Shown piece by piece: positions 48,882 to 56,701 of a DNA stretch of 64,000 bases. This DNA comes from Arthrobacter globiformis. GTDB taxonomy: Bacteria > Actinomycetota > Actinomycetes > Actinomycetales > Micrococcaceae. Position 1 is the stretch's first letter. Each line of letters starts with the position of its first letter. Where the stretch lies: positions 186,001 to 250,000 of the forward strand of contig NZ_QLNP01000105.1 in NCBI RefSeq assembly GCF_003261175.1. The letters run 5' to 3'. The translations under genes were made by a program, and so were the position numbers. Below the pieces are notes generated by a model. It was not told the origin of the DNA. It searched no databases and saw only the letters and a list, made by a program, of their open reading frames with translations.

Positions 48882-49166
48882 ATGGCTGAGCTTGAGGTTG
48901 AGATTGTCGCAGCGGACCACTTCGTGTGGTCCGGGGCGGCCAAGATGGTCAAGGCCCGCACCAGCGATGGTGAAATCGGAATCCTGCCCGGCCACTCGCC
49001 CGTGCTGGCGATTTTGGCTGAGGGCCAGTTGGCAATCGAGCCGGTTTCCGGCGACCGCATTGCCGTGGATGTTGACGGCGGGTTCTTCTCCGTCGACAAC
49101 GACCGGGTGGTAATTGTTGCTGACAACGCCCAACTGGGTGACGCGGCCACTGCGGGGATCCGATAG
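48882..49166 (+). CDS. atpC: ATP synthase F1 subunit epsilon
   Basis: Short epsilon of 94 residues: the N-terminal beta-sandwich (VEIVAADHFVWSGAAKMVKARTSDGEIGILPGHSPVLAILAEG) is complete but the usual C-terminal helix pair is missing; the protein ends at ADNAQLGDAATAGIR. ATG lies one base after the atpD stop. Confidence 0.93.
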   Translation: MAELEVEIVAADHFVWSGAAKMVKARTSDGEIGILPGHSPVLAILAEGQLAIEPVSGDRIAVDVDGGFFSVDNDRVVIVADNAQLGDAATAGIR

Positions 49167-49176
49167 CACAACCCTG

Positions 49177-49608
49177 ATGGACGTTACTTCCTTTCCGTTC
49201 ATCGCCATAGCAACCGTGTTTGCGGTGCTGATTTTTACGCTGTGCCTGTTTGGGGTGCGCCGCTTCAACCTGCGGCGCGCCCTGGGCACGGTGGACGCCT
49301 CCATTCGTACGGCTGGAAAGAGCTGGCGGATGGGGGTTTGTCGTTATCAGGACAATGAGCTTGAGTGGTTCAAACTGCTGTCGCTGAGCGTCCGGCCCCG
49401 CCACCGCTTCAAACGGAGTTCCCTTGAGCTGCTGGGCCGGCGCCAGCCCACAGAGGCGGAGCTGGTCAAGGTGCAGCCCGATGTGGTGATTGTGGAGCTT
49501 CGGTACGAGGGGGAGGATGTCTTCCTGGCCATGAAGTTCGACGCCTACACAGGGTTGTCCTCGTGGCTTGAAGCCGGGCCGGTCATCGGCGTGGGGACCT
49601 GGCGCTGA
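49177..49608 (+). CDS. DUF2550 family membrane-anchored protein
   Basis: A 143-residue protein with one N-terminal helix (FPFIAIATVFAVLIFTLCLFGV) and a cytoplasmic domain (SWRMGVCRYQDNELEWFKLLSLSVRPRHRF ... DVVIVELRYEGEDVFLAMKFDAYTGLSSWLE). It follows atpC at 10 nt, as Rv1312 does in M. tuberculosis, so it is probably in the atp operon. Function unknown. Confidence 0.85.
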   Translation: MDVTSFPFIAIATVFAVLIFTLCLFGVRRFNLRRALGTVDASIRTAGKSWRMGVCRYQDNELEWFKLLSLSVRPRHRFKRSSLELLGRRQPTEAELVKVQPDVVIVELRYEGEDVFLAMKFDAYTGLSSWLEAGPVIGVGTWR

Positions 49609-49691
49609 GGGTTGCCGGCACCGGCCTGGCGGCAGGGCAGATCAATCCGCCGCCATGAATGTTTCAAAGTCTGAAAATATTAGTGACACAA

Positions 49692-49725
49692 AAATGATCC
49701 CCGGCACGAATGCCGAGGATCATTT
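49692..49725. terminator. Bidirectional terminator between the atp operon and csp
   Basis: A 9-bp stem AAATGATCC/GGATCATTT extended past one mismatch by CGGC/GCCG. A T-rich stretch follows on the plus strand (49729-49735) and a TTTT on the minus strand, so it can end both converging transcripts. Confidence 0.85.
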
Positions 49726-49739
49726 ATTTTTGCGACAAA

Positions 49740-49943
49740 TTAGACGACGGTTACGCCCGTGGCCTGGGGGCCCTTGGCGCCCTGGCCGATTTCGAACTGA
49801 ACGCGCTGGTTCTCGTCGAGGGTCTTGAAGCCACCGGTCTGGATCTCGGAGTAGTGAACGAAGACATCGCCATCGGAGTCGTCCGGGGTGATGAAGCCGA
49901 AGCCCTTTTCAGCGTTGAACCACTTGACGGTTCCCTGTGCCAT
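49740..49943 (-). CDS. Cold shock protein (CspA family)
   Basis: A 67-residue single-strand nucleic acid chaperone: [17 protein letters not shown] (RNP1 KGFGFI) and DVFVHYSEI (RNP2 VFVHY). Strong ribosome site GAGGAG before ATG 49943. The gene has a long upstream leader with a hairpin and is monocistronic. Confidence 0.96.
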   Translation of the reverse strand: MAQGTVKWFNAEKGFGFITPDDSDGDVFVHYSEIQTGGFKTLDENQRVQFEIGQGAKGPQATGVTVV

Positions 49944-50238
49944 TTATTTCTCCTCAGTATGGAACTTTTTAAGGCCAGCACACCTCGTACTGGTCTTGGT
50001 TACTCCGCGAGAAGAATCCTGGCCTGCACCCCCGATGACCGGAATTGCGTTGCAGGAGCTTCGCGCTCGCAACATGTCTTGCGAGCATGAAAAACACCTA
50101 CACAAAGACTGGTATAAGAATTTCATGGGCAAACCGTCTGGTCAACGGTCAAAACGCGAATTACGCCAAATTTTGGGCAAATCCGGAGTAAACGCCTGAT
50201 CACCATTGGCTGCAGCTCCGCCAGTCAGGAAAAACAGG
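49944..50238 (-). promoter_or_regulatory. Promoter and structured leader of the cold shock gene
   Basis: A 295-nt non-coding stretch. A perfect 8-bp hairpin (GCTCGCAA/TTGCGAGC, 50065-50086) lies about 120 nt upstream of the start. On the minus strand a TTGACC box near 50147-50152 with AATTCT/TATACC 17 or more nt downstream could be the promoter, giving a leader well over 100 nt, as is common for cspA-type mRNAs that respond to temperature. Confidence 0.45.
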
Positions 50239-50934
50239 TCAGAAAAGCCGGGACTCGACGTCGTCAACGCCCCGCATCGCGTCGTAATCCAGGGTCACGC
50301 AGTCAATGCCGCGGTCCGTGGCGAGCACCCTGGCTTGCGGCTTGATTTGCTGGGCTGCGAAGATGCCGCGCACCGGTGCCAGCAGGGGATCCCGGTTGAG
50401 CAGTTCGAGGTACCGCGTCAGCTGCTCCACGCCGTCGATGTCCCCGCGGCGCTTGAGCTCAATGGCCACCGTGGCGCCGCCGGCATCCCGGGCAAGGATG
50501 TCGACTGGCCCGATGGCGGTATAGTACTCCCGCCGGATCAGGGAGAACCCTTCCCCGAGGGTTTCGATCTGATCGGCCAGGAGCCGCTGGAGGTCGGCCT
50601 CGACGCCGTCCTTGATCAGGCCGGGGTCCTGTCCCAGTTCGTGGGAGCTGTCGTGGAGCTGCTCATGGATGTTGATGATGAGCCGGTCGTCCGTCTTGGC
50701 CGACTGCACGGTCCACTGCTCGACGACGCCGACTTCGACGTCGGTGTCCTCCGGGGAGGTGACGCGGAGAACGGCGGGTGGGCTCATCCAGTTCAGCGGC
50801 TTGTAGGAGCCGCCGTCGGAGTGCACCAGGACCGAACCGTCGGCTTTCACCAGCAGGAGCCGGGTGGCGAGGGGGAGATGGGCTTTGAGCCGGCCAACAT
50901 AATCAACGGAGCAACGGGCTATGACGAGACGCAC
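50239..50934 (-). CDS. nucS: Mismatch-specific endonuclease NucS (EndoMS)
   Basis: Non-canonical mismatch repair nuclease of Actinobacteria that lack MutS/MutL. The 231 residues have the N-terminal dimer/DNA-binding domain ([21 protein letters not shown]) and the RecB-like nuclease domain ([23 protein letters not shown]: Asp and Glu-x-Lys catalytic residues). The C-terminal ESRLF fits a sliding-clamp-binding tail. GTG 50934 is 7 nt behind TAGGGT, so the mRNA is probably leaderless. Confidence 0.95.
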   Translation of the reverse strand: MRLVIARCSVDYVGRLKAHLPLATRLLLVKADGSVLVHSDGGSYKPLNWMSPPAVLRVTSPEDTDVEVGVVEQWTVQSAKTDDRLIINIHEQLHDSSHELGQDPGLIKDGVEADLQRLLADQIETLGEGFSLIRREYYTAIGPVDILARDAGGATVAIELKRRGDIDGVEQLTRYLELLNRDPLLAPVRGIFAAQQIKPQARVLATDRGIDCVTLDYDAMRGVDDVESRLF

Positions 50935-50941
50935 GCCCTAC

Positions 50942-50947
50942 ACCCTA
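50942..50947 (-). promoter_or_regulatory. -10 box of nucS
   Basis: TAGGGT on the minus strand, followed by 7 bases and the GTG start. The upstream -35 zone falls inside a 14-bp tandem repeat. Confidence 0.55.
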
Positions 50948-51002
50948 CCTTCTCTGCAGAGCCTTCCCTGCAGTGCCTTCCCTGCAGTGCCTTCCCTGCG
51001 GT
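50947..51002. repeat. 14-bp tandem repeat upstream of nucS
   Basis: Four head-to-tail units: accttctctgcaga (50947-50960, degenerate), two identical gccttccctgcagt (50961-50988), and gccttccctgcggt (50989-51002); a partial gcctgctgcggt follows. The array abuts the nucS -10 box. Confidence 0.85.
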
Positions 51003-51103
51003 GCCTGCTGCGGTGCCTGCTAGGCAGAGGCGAGACCCTGGCGTGCAGTAGCGCGATGTCATCCAGTGCAGGGCAGGGGTACGGGCTAAGGCAGAATGGA
51101 GGC

Positions 51104-51460
51104 ATGCCCCGCTCCAACCGTCCCCGCCGCCCCAAAGCCGGGCGCGGTGCGGCCGGAAACGCCCCGGGCGGTGGAAAGCACGGCGCAGGTCCCGCCCCGG
51201 AACTTGACCTGGAGCGGGCCCGCGCGGGAATCGCCCGGAGGGAAAGTGCGCCGGACGGCGACTGGATGGTGCGCACCATGACAGCCCGCAACGCCGAGAA
51301 GACGTACATCTGCCCGGGCTGCTCCACCGGAGTGCTGCCCGGGATCGCCCACCTTGTGGTCTGGGCGGACGACCACCTGTTCGGCGCTGCCGCGGGGCTG
51401 GCCGAACGGCGCCACTGGCACACCAACTGCTGGACGTCCCGCAACTTCCGGTACCGGTAA
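51104..51460 (+). CDS. Small basic zinc-ribbon-like protein
   Basis: A 118-residue protein with a disordered Arg/Pro/Gly-rich N-terminus (SNRPRRPKAGRGAAGNAPGGGKHG) and a C-terminal part with CPGC and HTNC pairs (TYICPGCSTGVLPGIAHLVVWADD ... RRHWHTNCWTSRNFRYR) that should bind one zinc. Homologues are common in Arthrobacter-type genomes and often carry a vague 'ATP/GTP-binding' name, but no P-loop is present. Nucleic acid binding is plausible. GGAGG precedes ATG 51104. Confidence 0.75.
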   Translation: MPRSNRPRRPKAGRGAAGNAPGGGKHGAGPAPELDLERARAGIARRESAPDGDWMVRTMTARNAEKTYICPGCSTGVLPGIAHLVVWADDHLFGAAAGLAERRHWHTNCWTSRNFRYR

Positions 51461-51512
51461 CGCCCGGTGACCTGTGCCGGGGGCAACCCGGCCGGAAGAT
51501 AAGCTGGTGCGC

Positions 51513-52313
51513 ATGACTTTTGACCCGTCGTCGTACGTTTTCAGCCAGCCATCAGCAGCCACCGCGATCCGCGCCTCCACGGTGCTTCCCGCCCGGCGCG
51601 AAAACATCGAAATCCGCACCGAAGACGGCCACACGCTCGTGGGCGAACTGGCGCTGCCCGAATCGGGCCCGGTCACTGCCACGCTGATCACCCTCCACCC
51701 GCTGCCCACGCACGGCGGCTTCATGGATTCCCACGTGTACCGCAAGGCCTCCTACCGGCTGCCGGCGCTGGCCGGGGTGGCTGTACTGCGCTTCAATACC
51801 CGGGGAACGTCCTCGCCGCGCGGAACCAGCGACGGAACGTTTGAAGAGGGCATCGGCGAGCGGTACGACGTGGAGGCGGCGGTTCGCTTCGCCGTCGAGC
51901 GGGGGCTACCCAACCGCTGGCTCGTGGGCTGGTCCTTCGGCACGGAACTCGCCCTCATGTACGGCGCCGTGGAACCGGTGGCCTCGCAGGTGGAGGGCGC
52001 CGTGCTGCTGTCCCCGCCGCTGCACCGCGCCACCGACGAGCACCTGTTGCTCTGGGCGGCCGCCGGCAAGCCGCTGACCGTCCTGGTGCCCGAGCACGAC
52101 GACTACCTCCGGCCCGCCGCCGCAGAGGCCCGGTTTGGCCTTGTGCCGCAGGCAAGGGTGGTGGGGGTCGACGGCGCCAAGCACCTCTGGGTGGGGGAGA
52201 AGCAGGCCGCGCGGGTGCTGAACGAGATCGTGGACGACGTTACGCGCAACGGCCCGGGAGCCGAGGGCCTGCCGCAGGAATGGGAAGGGCCGGTGGCTGC
52301 CGCCGGCGTCTAA
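51513..52313 (+). CDS. Alpha/beta hydrolase
   Basis: A 266-residue alpha/beta-hydrolase. After an N-terminal beta strand pair (ENIEIRTEDGHTLVGELALPES) come LITLHPLPTHGGFMDS, the strand AVLRFNTRGTSSPRGTS and the nucleophile region LVGWSFGTELAL with Ser in GWSFG; the acid is in LVPEHDDYLRP and the His in AKHLW. Closest to the cytosolic esterase/dienelactone-like group; substrate unknown. The start at ATG 51513 lies 7 nt behind a TAAGCT -10 box. Confidence 0.85.
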   Translation: MTFDPSSYVFSQPSAATAIRASTVLPARRENIEIRTEDGHTLVGELALPESGPVTATLITLHPLPTHGGFMDSHVYRKASYRLPALAGVAVLRFNTRGTSSPRGTSDGTFEEGIGERYDVEAAVRFAVERGLPNRWLVGWSFGTELALMYGAVEPVASQVEGAVLLSPPLHRATDEHLLLWAAAGKPLTVLVPEHDDYLRPAAAEARFGLVPQARVVGVDGAKHLWVGEKQAARVLNEIVDDVTRNGPGAEGLPQEWEGPVAAAGV

Positions 52314-52341
52314 TGCTTGCTGCGCCTAGTGCATGCCTGCG

Positions 52342-53709
52342 TTAGTGCTTGTCCTGGCGCACGATGTAGATCTCCTTGATGAGCAGCAGGGTGGCGGCCG
52401 CCGTCGGGATGGCAATGAGTGCCCCCAGGACGCCGAGCAGGCTGCCTCCCGCGATCACCGAGATGACGGCGACGGCGCCGGGGACCGCGACGGCTTTCTG
52501 CATGATGCGCGGCGAGATGAAGTACGCCTCGAACTGCAGGTAGGCGAAGTAGCAGATGGCGTAGGCCAGGGCCGACTGCCAGCCCAGCGTGAGCGTGATC
52601 AGGATGACCACCACGCCGGCGATCAGCCCGCCCACCAGGGGGATGAAGGCCAGCAGCGCCACGACGAACGTCAGCAGCACGGCGAACGGCACGCCGATGA
52701 TGGACATGACGATGAAGGCAAAGGTGGCATTCAGGAGGGCGACCACGGCCTGGCCGATGACGTAGTTGCCCACCGAGCGGCTGATCTCCTCGGACAGCGC
52801 CTCGACCCGTCCGCGCCGGGACCGCGGTGCCAGCCGGTAGCCCCATTTCTTCATCGCGGGCAGGGCTGCGAGGAAGTAAAGGCTGAGCACCAGCACGATC
52901 AGGGTGCCGAAGAGGCCGTTGGCCACCGTCGAACCGAAGCCGACGACGCCGCCGAAGATGCCGCTCATGGCCTCCGGGTTCTTGACGAATTTGTCCAGTT
53001 CCTCGGTGATGCGGTCGCGCACGCCGAACTGGTTGTCCACCGTCCGGAAGAAGTCCGAGTTGATGAAGTCGCGCACCCATACCGGAGCCTGCTTCACAAG
53101 CTCGGTGACCTGCTCCACGATCGTGGGGATGAGGGTGGCAAAGAAGCCGACGACGGCGAGCATCAGCACGGACACCGACACGAGGATGCCGGCGGGCCGG
53201 GGAATCTTCCGGCCCTCCAGCCAGCGCACCACCGGGTCCAGGCCGAGGGCGATGAACAGGGCAGCCACGATCCAGAGCAGGAGCTGGGTGGTGTGGGAGC
53301 CGATCCAGTAGACCAGTAGGGCCAGGCCGACGCCCACGGTGCCCATGAACCCCAGGTACAGCGGGTGCTGGGTCGAGATGCGGGGCCCCGGGGACCCGAA
53401 ACGCTCGGTGTCCCCGGGTTCACCGGCGTCTTCTGTCTCGAGGTTGTCTGGATGCTCCGGCGGGAATTCAAAGCGGAGCCTCGGCTGGGCGCCGGGGATC
53501 GGCTGGCGCAGGCGCCTCAGCAGGGCACCGAGGGCTGCGGGCCGCCCCTTCGTCTTTACGGGCTTGTGGTGCGGGGCGGGCTGGGGCGCAGTGCCGCGGT
53601 CTGCGGCATGGTGTGCAGCAGTGTCCTGTGATGCCGGCAGGCTCTGGGGGGAGTCGGCGTCGGGCAGATCTTCGGGGCCGCGCATGGACGGATCCGTGTG
53701 TTCAGTCAC
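52342..53709 (-). CDS. AI-2E family transporter
   Basis: A 455-residue membrane protein with about 8 helices and a Pro/Gln-rich cytoplasmic N-terminus of about 110 residues. Family marks include LLLWIVAALFIALGLDPVVRWLEGRKIPR, FVIMSIIGVPFAVLLTFVVALLAFIPLVGGLI and a C-terminal LGVLGALIAIPTAAATLLLI. Members export small molecules or ions (autoinducer-2, sodium); the substrate is unknown. GTG 53709 start. Confidence 0.9.
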   Translation of the reverse strand: MTEHTDPSMRGPEDLPDADSPQSLPASQDTAAHHAADRGTAPQPAPHHKPVKTKGRPAALGALLRRLRQPIPGAQPRLRFEFPPEHPDNLETEDAGEPGDTERFGSPGPRISTQHPLYLGFMGTVGVGLALLVYWIGSHTTQLLLWIVAALFIALGLDPVVRWLEGRKIPRPAGILVSVSVLMLAVVGFFATLIPTIVEQVTELVKQAPVWVRDFINSDFFRTVDNQFGVRDRITEELDKFVKNPEAMSGIFGGVVGFGSTVANGLFGTLIVLVLSLYFLAALPAMKKWGYRLAPRSRRGRVEALSEEISRSVGNYVIGQAVVALLNATFAFIVMSIIGVPFAVLLTFVVALLAFIPLVGGLIAGVVVILITLTLGWQSALAYAICYFAYLQFEAYFISPRIMQKAVAVPGAVAVISVIAGGSLLGVLGALIAIPTAAATLLLIKEIYIVRQDKH

Positions 53710-53900
53710 TGCTTTTTAATGCCTTTACCGTGGGTGGCGCCGCGGCTGCGGGCCGGATGTGATGATCATCGCAAACACTATCAGCAGCCTTGTGAATAGC
53801 CGGGCGGGCGGCGTTTCGCTAGGCCGGCAGCCGGTGCTCTGCCGCCCCGATCCGGCCTATTGGTAACAAAACGGTTACTATTGAAGGTAAACCCCCGCTG

Positions 53901-55643
53901 ATGATAGGTATTCCTTTGCGTTTCAAGACTGCAGTTGCACTTGTGCTGCTCGGCCTCCTGACACTGCTGGCCGGCATCGGGCAGAAGACCTTCTGGGCCC
54001 CCGCCGAGACGGTCACGGCCACGGCTTCCGCCGGCGAAGCCGCGCCCCTGACCGTTATCGACCAGAAGCTCCGCACCCTCGAGGGCGGAACGGTCACCAT
54101 CAAGGTCAAGGGTGAGGGCAGCTTCCTGCTCGCGGCCGGACGCCCGGATGACGTCGACGCCTGGGTGGGCAAGACCGCCCACAACACCGTCACCGGGCTC
54201 TCCGACGACAAGAAATCGCTGCAGGTAAAGCACACCGACGGCGAAGCCAGCGCGCCGTCGCCTGCCGGCTCCGACCTTTGGGTCAGCACCGAGAACGCCA
54301 GCGGCGAGCTGGACTACACGTGGTCCGCCCCGGCCGACGGTGATTGGTCCCTGCTGCTCGCAGCAGACGGAAAGAAGCCCGCGCCGTCGTCCGTTTCCAT
54401 GACGTTCCCCAATGACACCTCCATGCCGTGGGCCGTGCCGCTCATGGTCCTCGGCGGCCTCCTGATTATCGCGGGCGGCGCACTGCTGGTCCTCAAGCCC
54501 AAGGGCGGGGCGCCCCGCGACGGCGGGTCCTCCGACAACGGGGCCGCCGGCAAGGCCGGCGACAAGCAGGGCAGCCTGTTTGCCCGGCGCGCCCGCGCCA
54601 AGGCGGCCGCCAAGGCCGGTGAACGGTCCTCCTCCGCACGGCTCAGCGTGGTGGTCGCGGCCACCACCGCAGCAGTCCTCGCCGGCGGCGCAGCTGCCGC
54701 GCAGGCCAGCACGTCCGCAGCCCCGACGAACAGCGCGTCTGCGGCTCCTGCGGCGAGCGGCACGCCGGTGGTCCTGGACGCCCAGTTCCGCCGCATCCTG
54801 GAGCAGGTGGCCAGCGCCACCGACGCGGGCGATGCCGCCAAGGACGCCAAGAAGCTTGCCGCCCGTGTTGCCGGAACGGAACTTGAGGTCCGCACCCAGA
54901 ACTACAAGATCAGGTCGCGTGTGGCCTCCTATGACGCGCGCATGCCTGTGCGTTCCACGAAGCTCCTGACGACCGTGGTCACGGACAAGCGCGAATGGCC
55001 GCGCTCCGTCATGGCCGTCACGCAGGGCGAAGGCAACGTTGTGCCGCAGCTGCTTACGCTCGTGCAGAACTCGCCGCGGGAAAACTACAAGCTCGTGGGC
55101 ACCTCCCCGCTGCAGCCCGGCACCACCTTCCCCGCGATCGTGCGCGGCGGCACCGAATCGCTTGCCGCGGACGACAAGTCCGGCCTGCTCTACAGCGGGC
55201 AGGAAGCGCTCGCCGGCCTGGCCGACCGGCTGACCAAGCCCAACTCCACGTTCAAGAGCAAGCTGGTTGAAGGGGAATCCTCCCCGTACATCGCGGACAC
55301 GCTGTCCTACCAGGCTGACATCGTGAAGGACGGCGTCGACGGCAAGTTCGCGTTCACGCACAAGGTTGTTCCGGAGAGCACCGTCGTGTTCCGGACGGAG
55401 GACGGCGGGGCCCTGGTCCTTGGCCGACTGAACTTCAACTTCGACGGCACCCCCAAGGCGGAAGGCGACAAGCTGTCCATCGGCAACGATGCGGCTGTCC
55501 TCGCCGGCGGCAAGGAGACCACCACCGGTATGGTGCTGAAATTCGCCGAATCCGTGGCCGTCTATGTGCCGCCGGCCGCCTCCAAGGATCCGATGAAGCT
55601 CGTCGCTGCCACGCGCGGACTGGTTGGCGCCAGCTTCAAGTAG
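53901..55643 (+). CDS. Large two-TM protein, Ala-rich, unknown function
   Basis: A 580-residue protein. An N-terminal helix (TAVALVLLGLLTLLAGIGQ) leads to an extracytoplasmic beta-rich domain (about 40-170), a second helix (WAVPLMVLGGLLIIAGGALLVL, about 177-198), a basic Lys/Ala/Gly linker, a third hydrophobic stretch (LSVVVAATTAAVLAGGAAAA, about 250-270) and a second soluble domain (about 300-580). Related actinobacterial proteins are sometimes labelled 'glycosyl transferase', but no GT motif is seen. ATG 53901 or TTG 53916 may start it. It ends in a strong terminator. Confidence 0.8.
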   Translation: MIGIPLRFKTAVALVLLGLLTLLAGIGQKTFWAPAETVTATASAGEAAPLTVIDQKLRTLEGGTVTIKVKGEGSFLLAAGRPDDVDAWVGKTAHNTVTGLSDDKKSLQVKHTDGEASAPSPAGSDLWVSTENASGELDYTWSAPADGDWSLLLAADGKKPAPSSVSMTFPNDTSMPWAVPLMVLGGLLIIAGGALLVLKPKGGAPRDGGSSDNGAAGKAGDKQGSLFARRARAKAAAKAGERSSSARLSVVVAATTAAVLAGGAAAAQASTSAAPTNSASAAPAASGTPVVLDAQFRRILEQVASATDAGDAAKDAKKLAARVAGTELEVRTQNYKIRSRVASYDARMPVRSTKLLTTVVTDKREWPRSVMAVTQGEGNVVPQLLTLVQNSPRENYKLVGTSPLQPGTTFPAIVRGGTESLAADDKSGLLYSGQEALAGLADRLTKPNSTFKSKLVEGESSPYIADTLSYQADIVKDGVDGKFAFTHKVVPESTVVFRTEDGGALVLGRLNFNFDGTPKAEGDKLSIGNDAAVLAGGKETTTGMVLKFAESVAVYVPPAASKDPMKLVAATRGLVGASFK

Positions 55644-55673
55644 GGAACGGCTTCCCTAAACCTGCCGTCACTG

Positions 55674-55703
55674 GAGCGGCCGCGGTGCTTACCGCGGCCG
55701 CTC
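55674..55703 (+). terminator. Terminator after the two-TM protein
   Basis: Perfect 13-bp GC-rich stem (GAGCGGCCGCGGT with its complement) and a gctt loop, followed only by TTG. It ends 7 nt before the -10 box of the next gene. Confidence 0.8.
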
Positions 55704-55723
55704 TTGTGGCTAGAGTGGGAGCT

Positions 55724-56701
55724 ATGAGTTCGCCAGCTTCCCGCCCTGTCCCTTCGGCCGCGAGCCAGCTTAACCTTCGCGGCGCCGTCGACCTCTCCTC
55801 CCTCAAGCAGCGCCCGGCGCCGCCGGCGCCTCCGGGCAACGCCGGTGCCGCTGATTCCCAGCAGGCCGACGGGGGACCCGCCCTCCGGGTGGACGTCACC
55901 GAGGCGAACTTCCAGAGCCTCGTGGAGCTGTCAGCCCAAGTGCCCGTGGTCTTTGCCCTGTGGGCCGCCTATTCGCCCGAATCCACCGGTGTGCTGGATG
56001 CGCTTGACCGGATCATCCAGAGCTACGGCGGCCGGCTGGTCCTCGCCGCTGCGGACATCGAAGCATTCCCGCAGCTGGCCCAGGCGTTCCAGGTGCAGGC
56101 CGTTCCCACCGCCGTCGCCGTGCTCAAGGGCCAGCCGGTTCCGCTCTTCCAGGGTGGCGCCGACGAGCAGCAGATCCGCCCGCTGCTCGACGAACTCCTC
56201 ACAGTTGCCGCCGCCAACGGGGTGACCGGCAACGTCGGAGGTGGCGCTGGTACAGCCGAGGAACCCGGCCCTGCCCCTCTGCCGCCGCTCCACCAGAAGG
56301 CCTTCGACGCCATCGAAGAGGGTGACTACGCTGCTGCGGCCGCTGCCTACCGGCAGGCGCTCACCGAGATGCCGGCGGACGCCGAGGCCAAGGCCGGCCT
56401 GGCGCAGGTGGAACTCATGGAACGCCTGCAGAGCCTTTCCGGACCCGAGGGCGAGGCGCTGCGCCAGCTTGCCGCGGACGAACCGGACAACCTCACGGCC
56501 CAGTTGGGCATCGCTGACCTTGATCTCGCCGGCGGCCACGTGGAGGATGCCCTGAACCGCGTGGTCGCGTTTATTGGCAGGAACTTCGGCCCGGAACGCG
56601 AGTCCGCCCGCGTGCGCCTGCTCGAGCTGTTCGAAGTTGTCGGAACCACGGATGAACGCGTGGGCAAGGCCCGCCAGGCCCTGGCACGGGTGCTGTTTTA
56701 G
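55724..56701 (+). CDS. YbbN/CnoX-like thioredoxin-fold co-chaperone with TPR
   Basis: A 325-residue protein with a thioredoxin domain (about 65-165) in which the usual WCxxC is WAAYSPES, so it has no redox Cys pair, then a TPR region (about 195-320; FDAIEEGDYAAAAAAYRQALTEMPADAEAKAGLAQVEL). E. coli YbbN (CnoX) is a chaperone-holdase that works with DnaK/GroEL; a redox-free scaffold role is likely here. TAGAGT (55711-55716) is 7 nt before ATG 55724. It shares one base with the next gene. Confidence 0.88.
   Translation: MSSPASRPVPSAASQLNLRGAVDLSSLKQRPAPPAPPGNAGAADSQQADGGPALRVDVTEANFQSLVELSAQVPVVFALWAAYSPESTGVLDALDRIIQSYGGRLVLAAADIEAFPQLAQAFQVQAVPTAVAVLKGQPVPLFQGGADEQQIRPLLDELLTVAAANGVTGNVGGGAGTAEEPGPAPLPPLHQKAFDAIEEGDYAAAAAAYRQALTEMPADAEAKAGLAQVELMERLQSLSGPEGEALRQLAADEPDNLTAQLGIADLDLAGGHVEDALNRVVAFIGRNFGPERESARVRLLELFEVVGTTDERVGKARQALARVLF

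Noticed and set aside
49944-50132. A 62-codon frame on the minus strand upstream of csp
   Set aside because: It covers the leader hairpin and has no ribosome site; it is better explained as untranslated leader.
50947-51002. Short repeat array as a CRISPR remnant
   Set aside because: The 14-bp units are directly adjacent without spacers and no cas genes are present.
53863-53878. GTAAC/GTTAC inverted repeat upstream of the two-TM protein
   Set aside because: Five-bp arms are too short to support an operator call without further copies.
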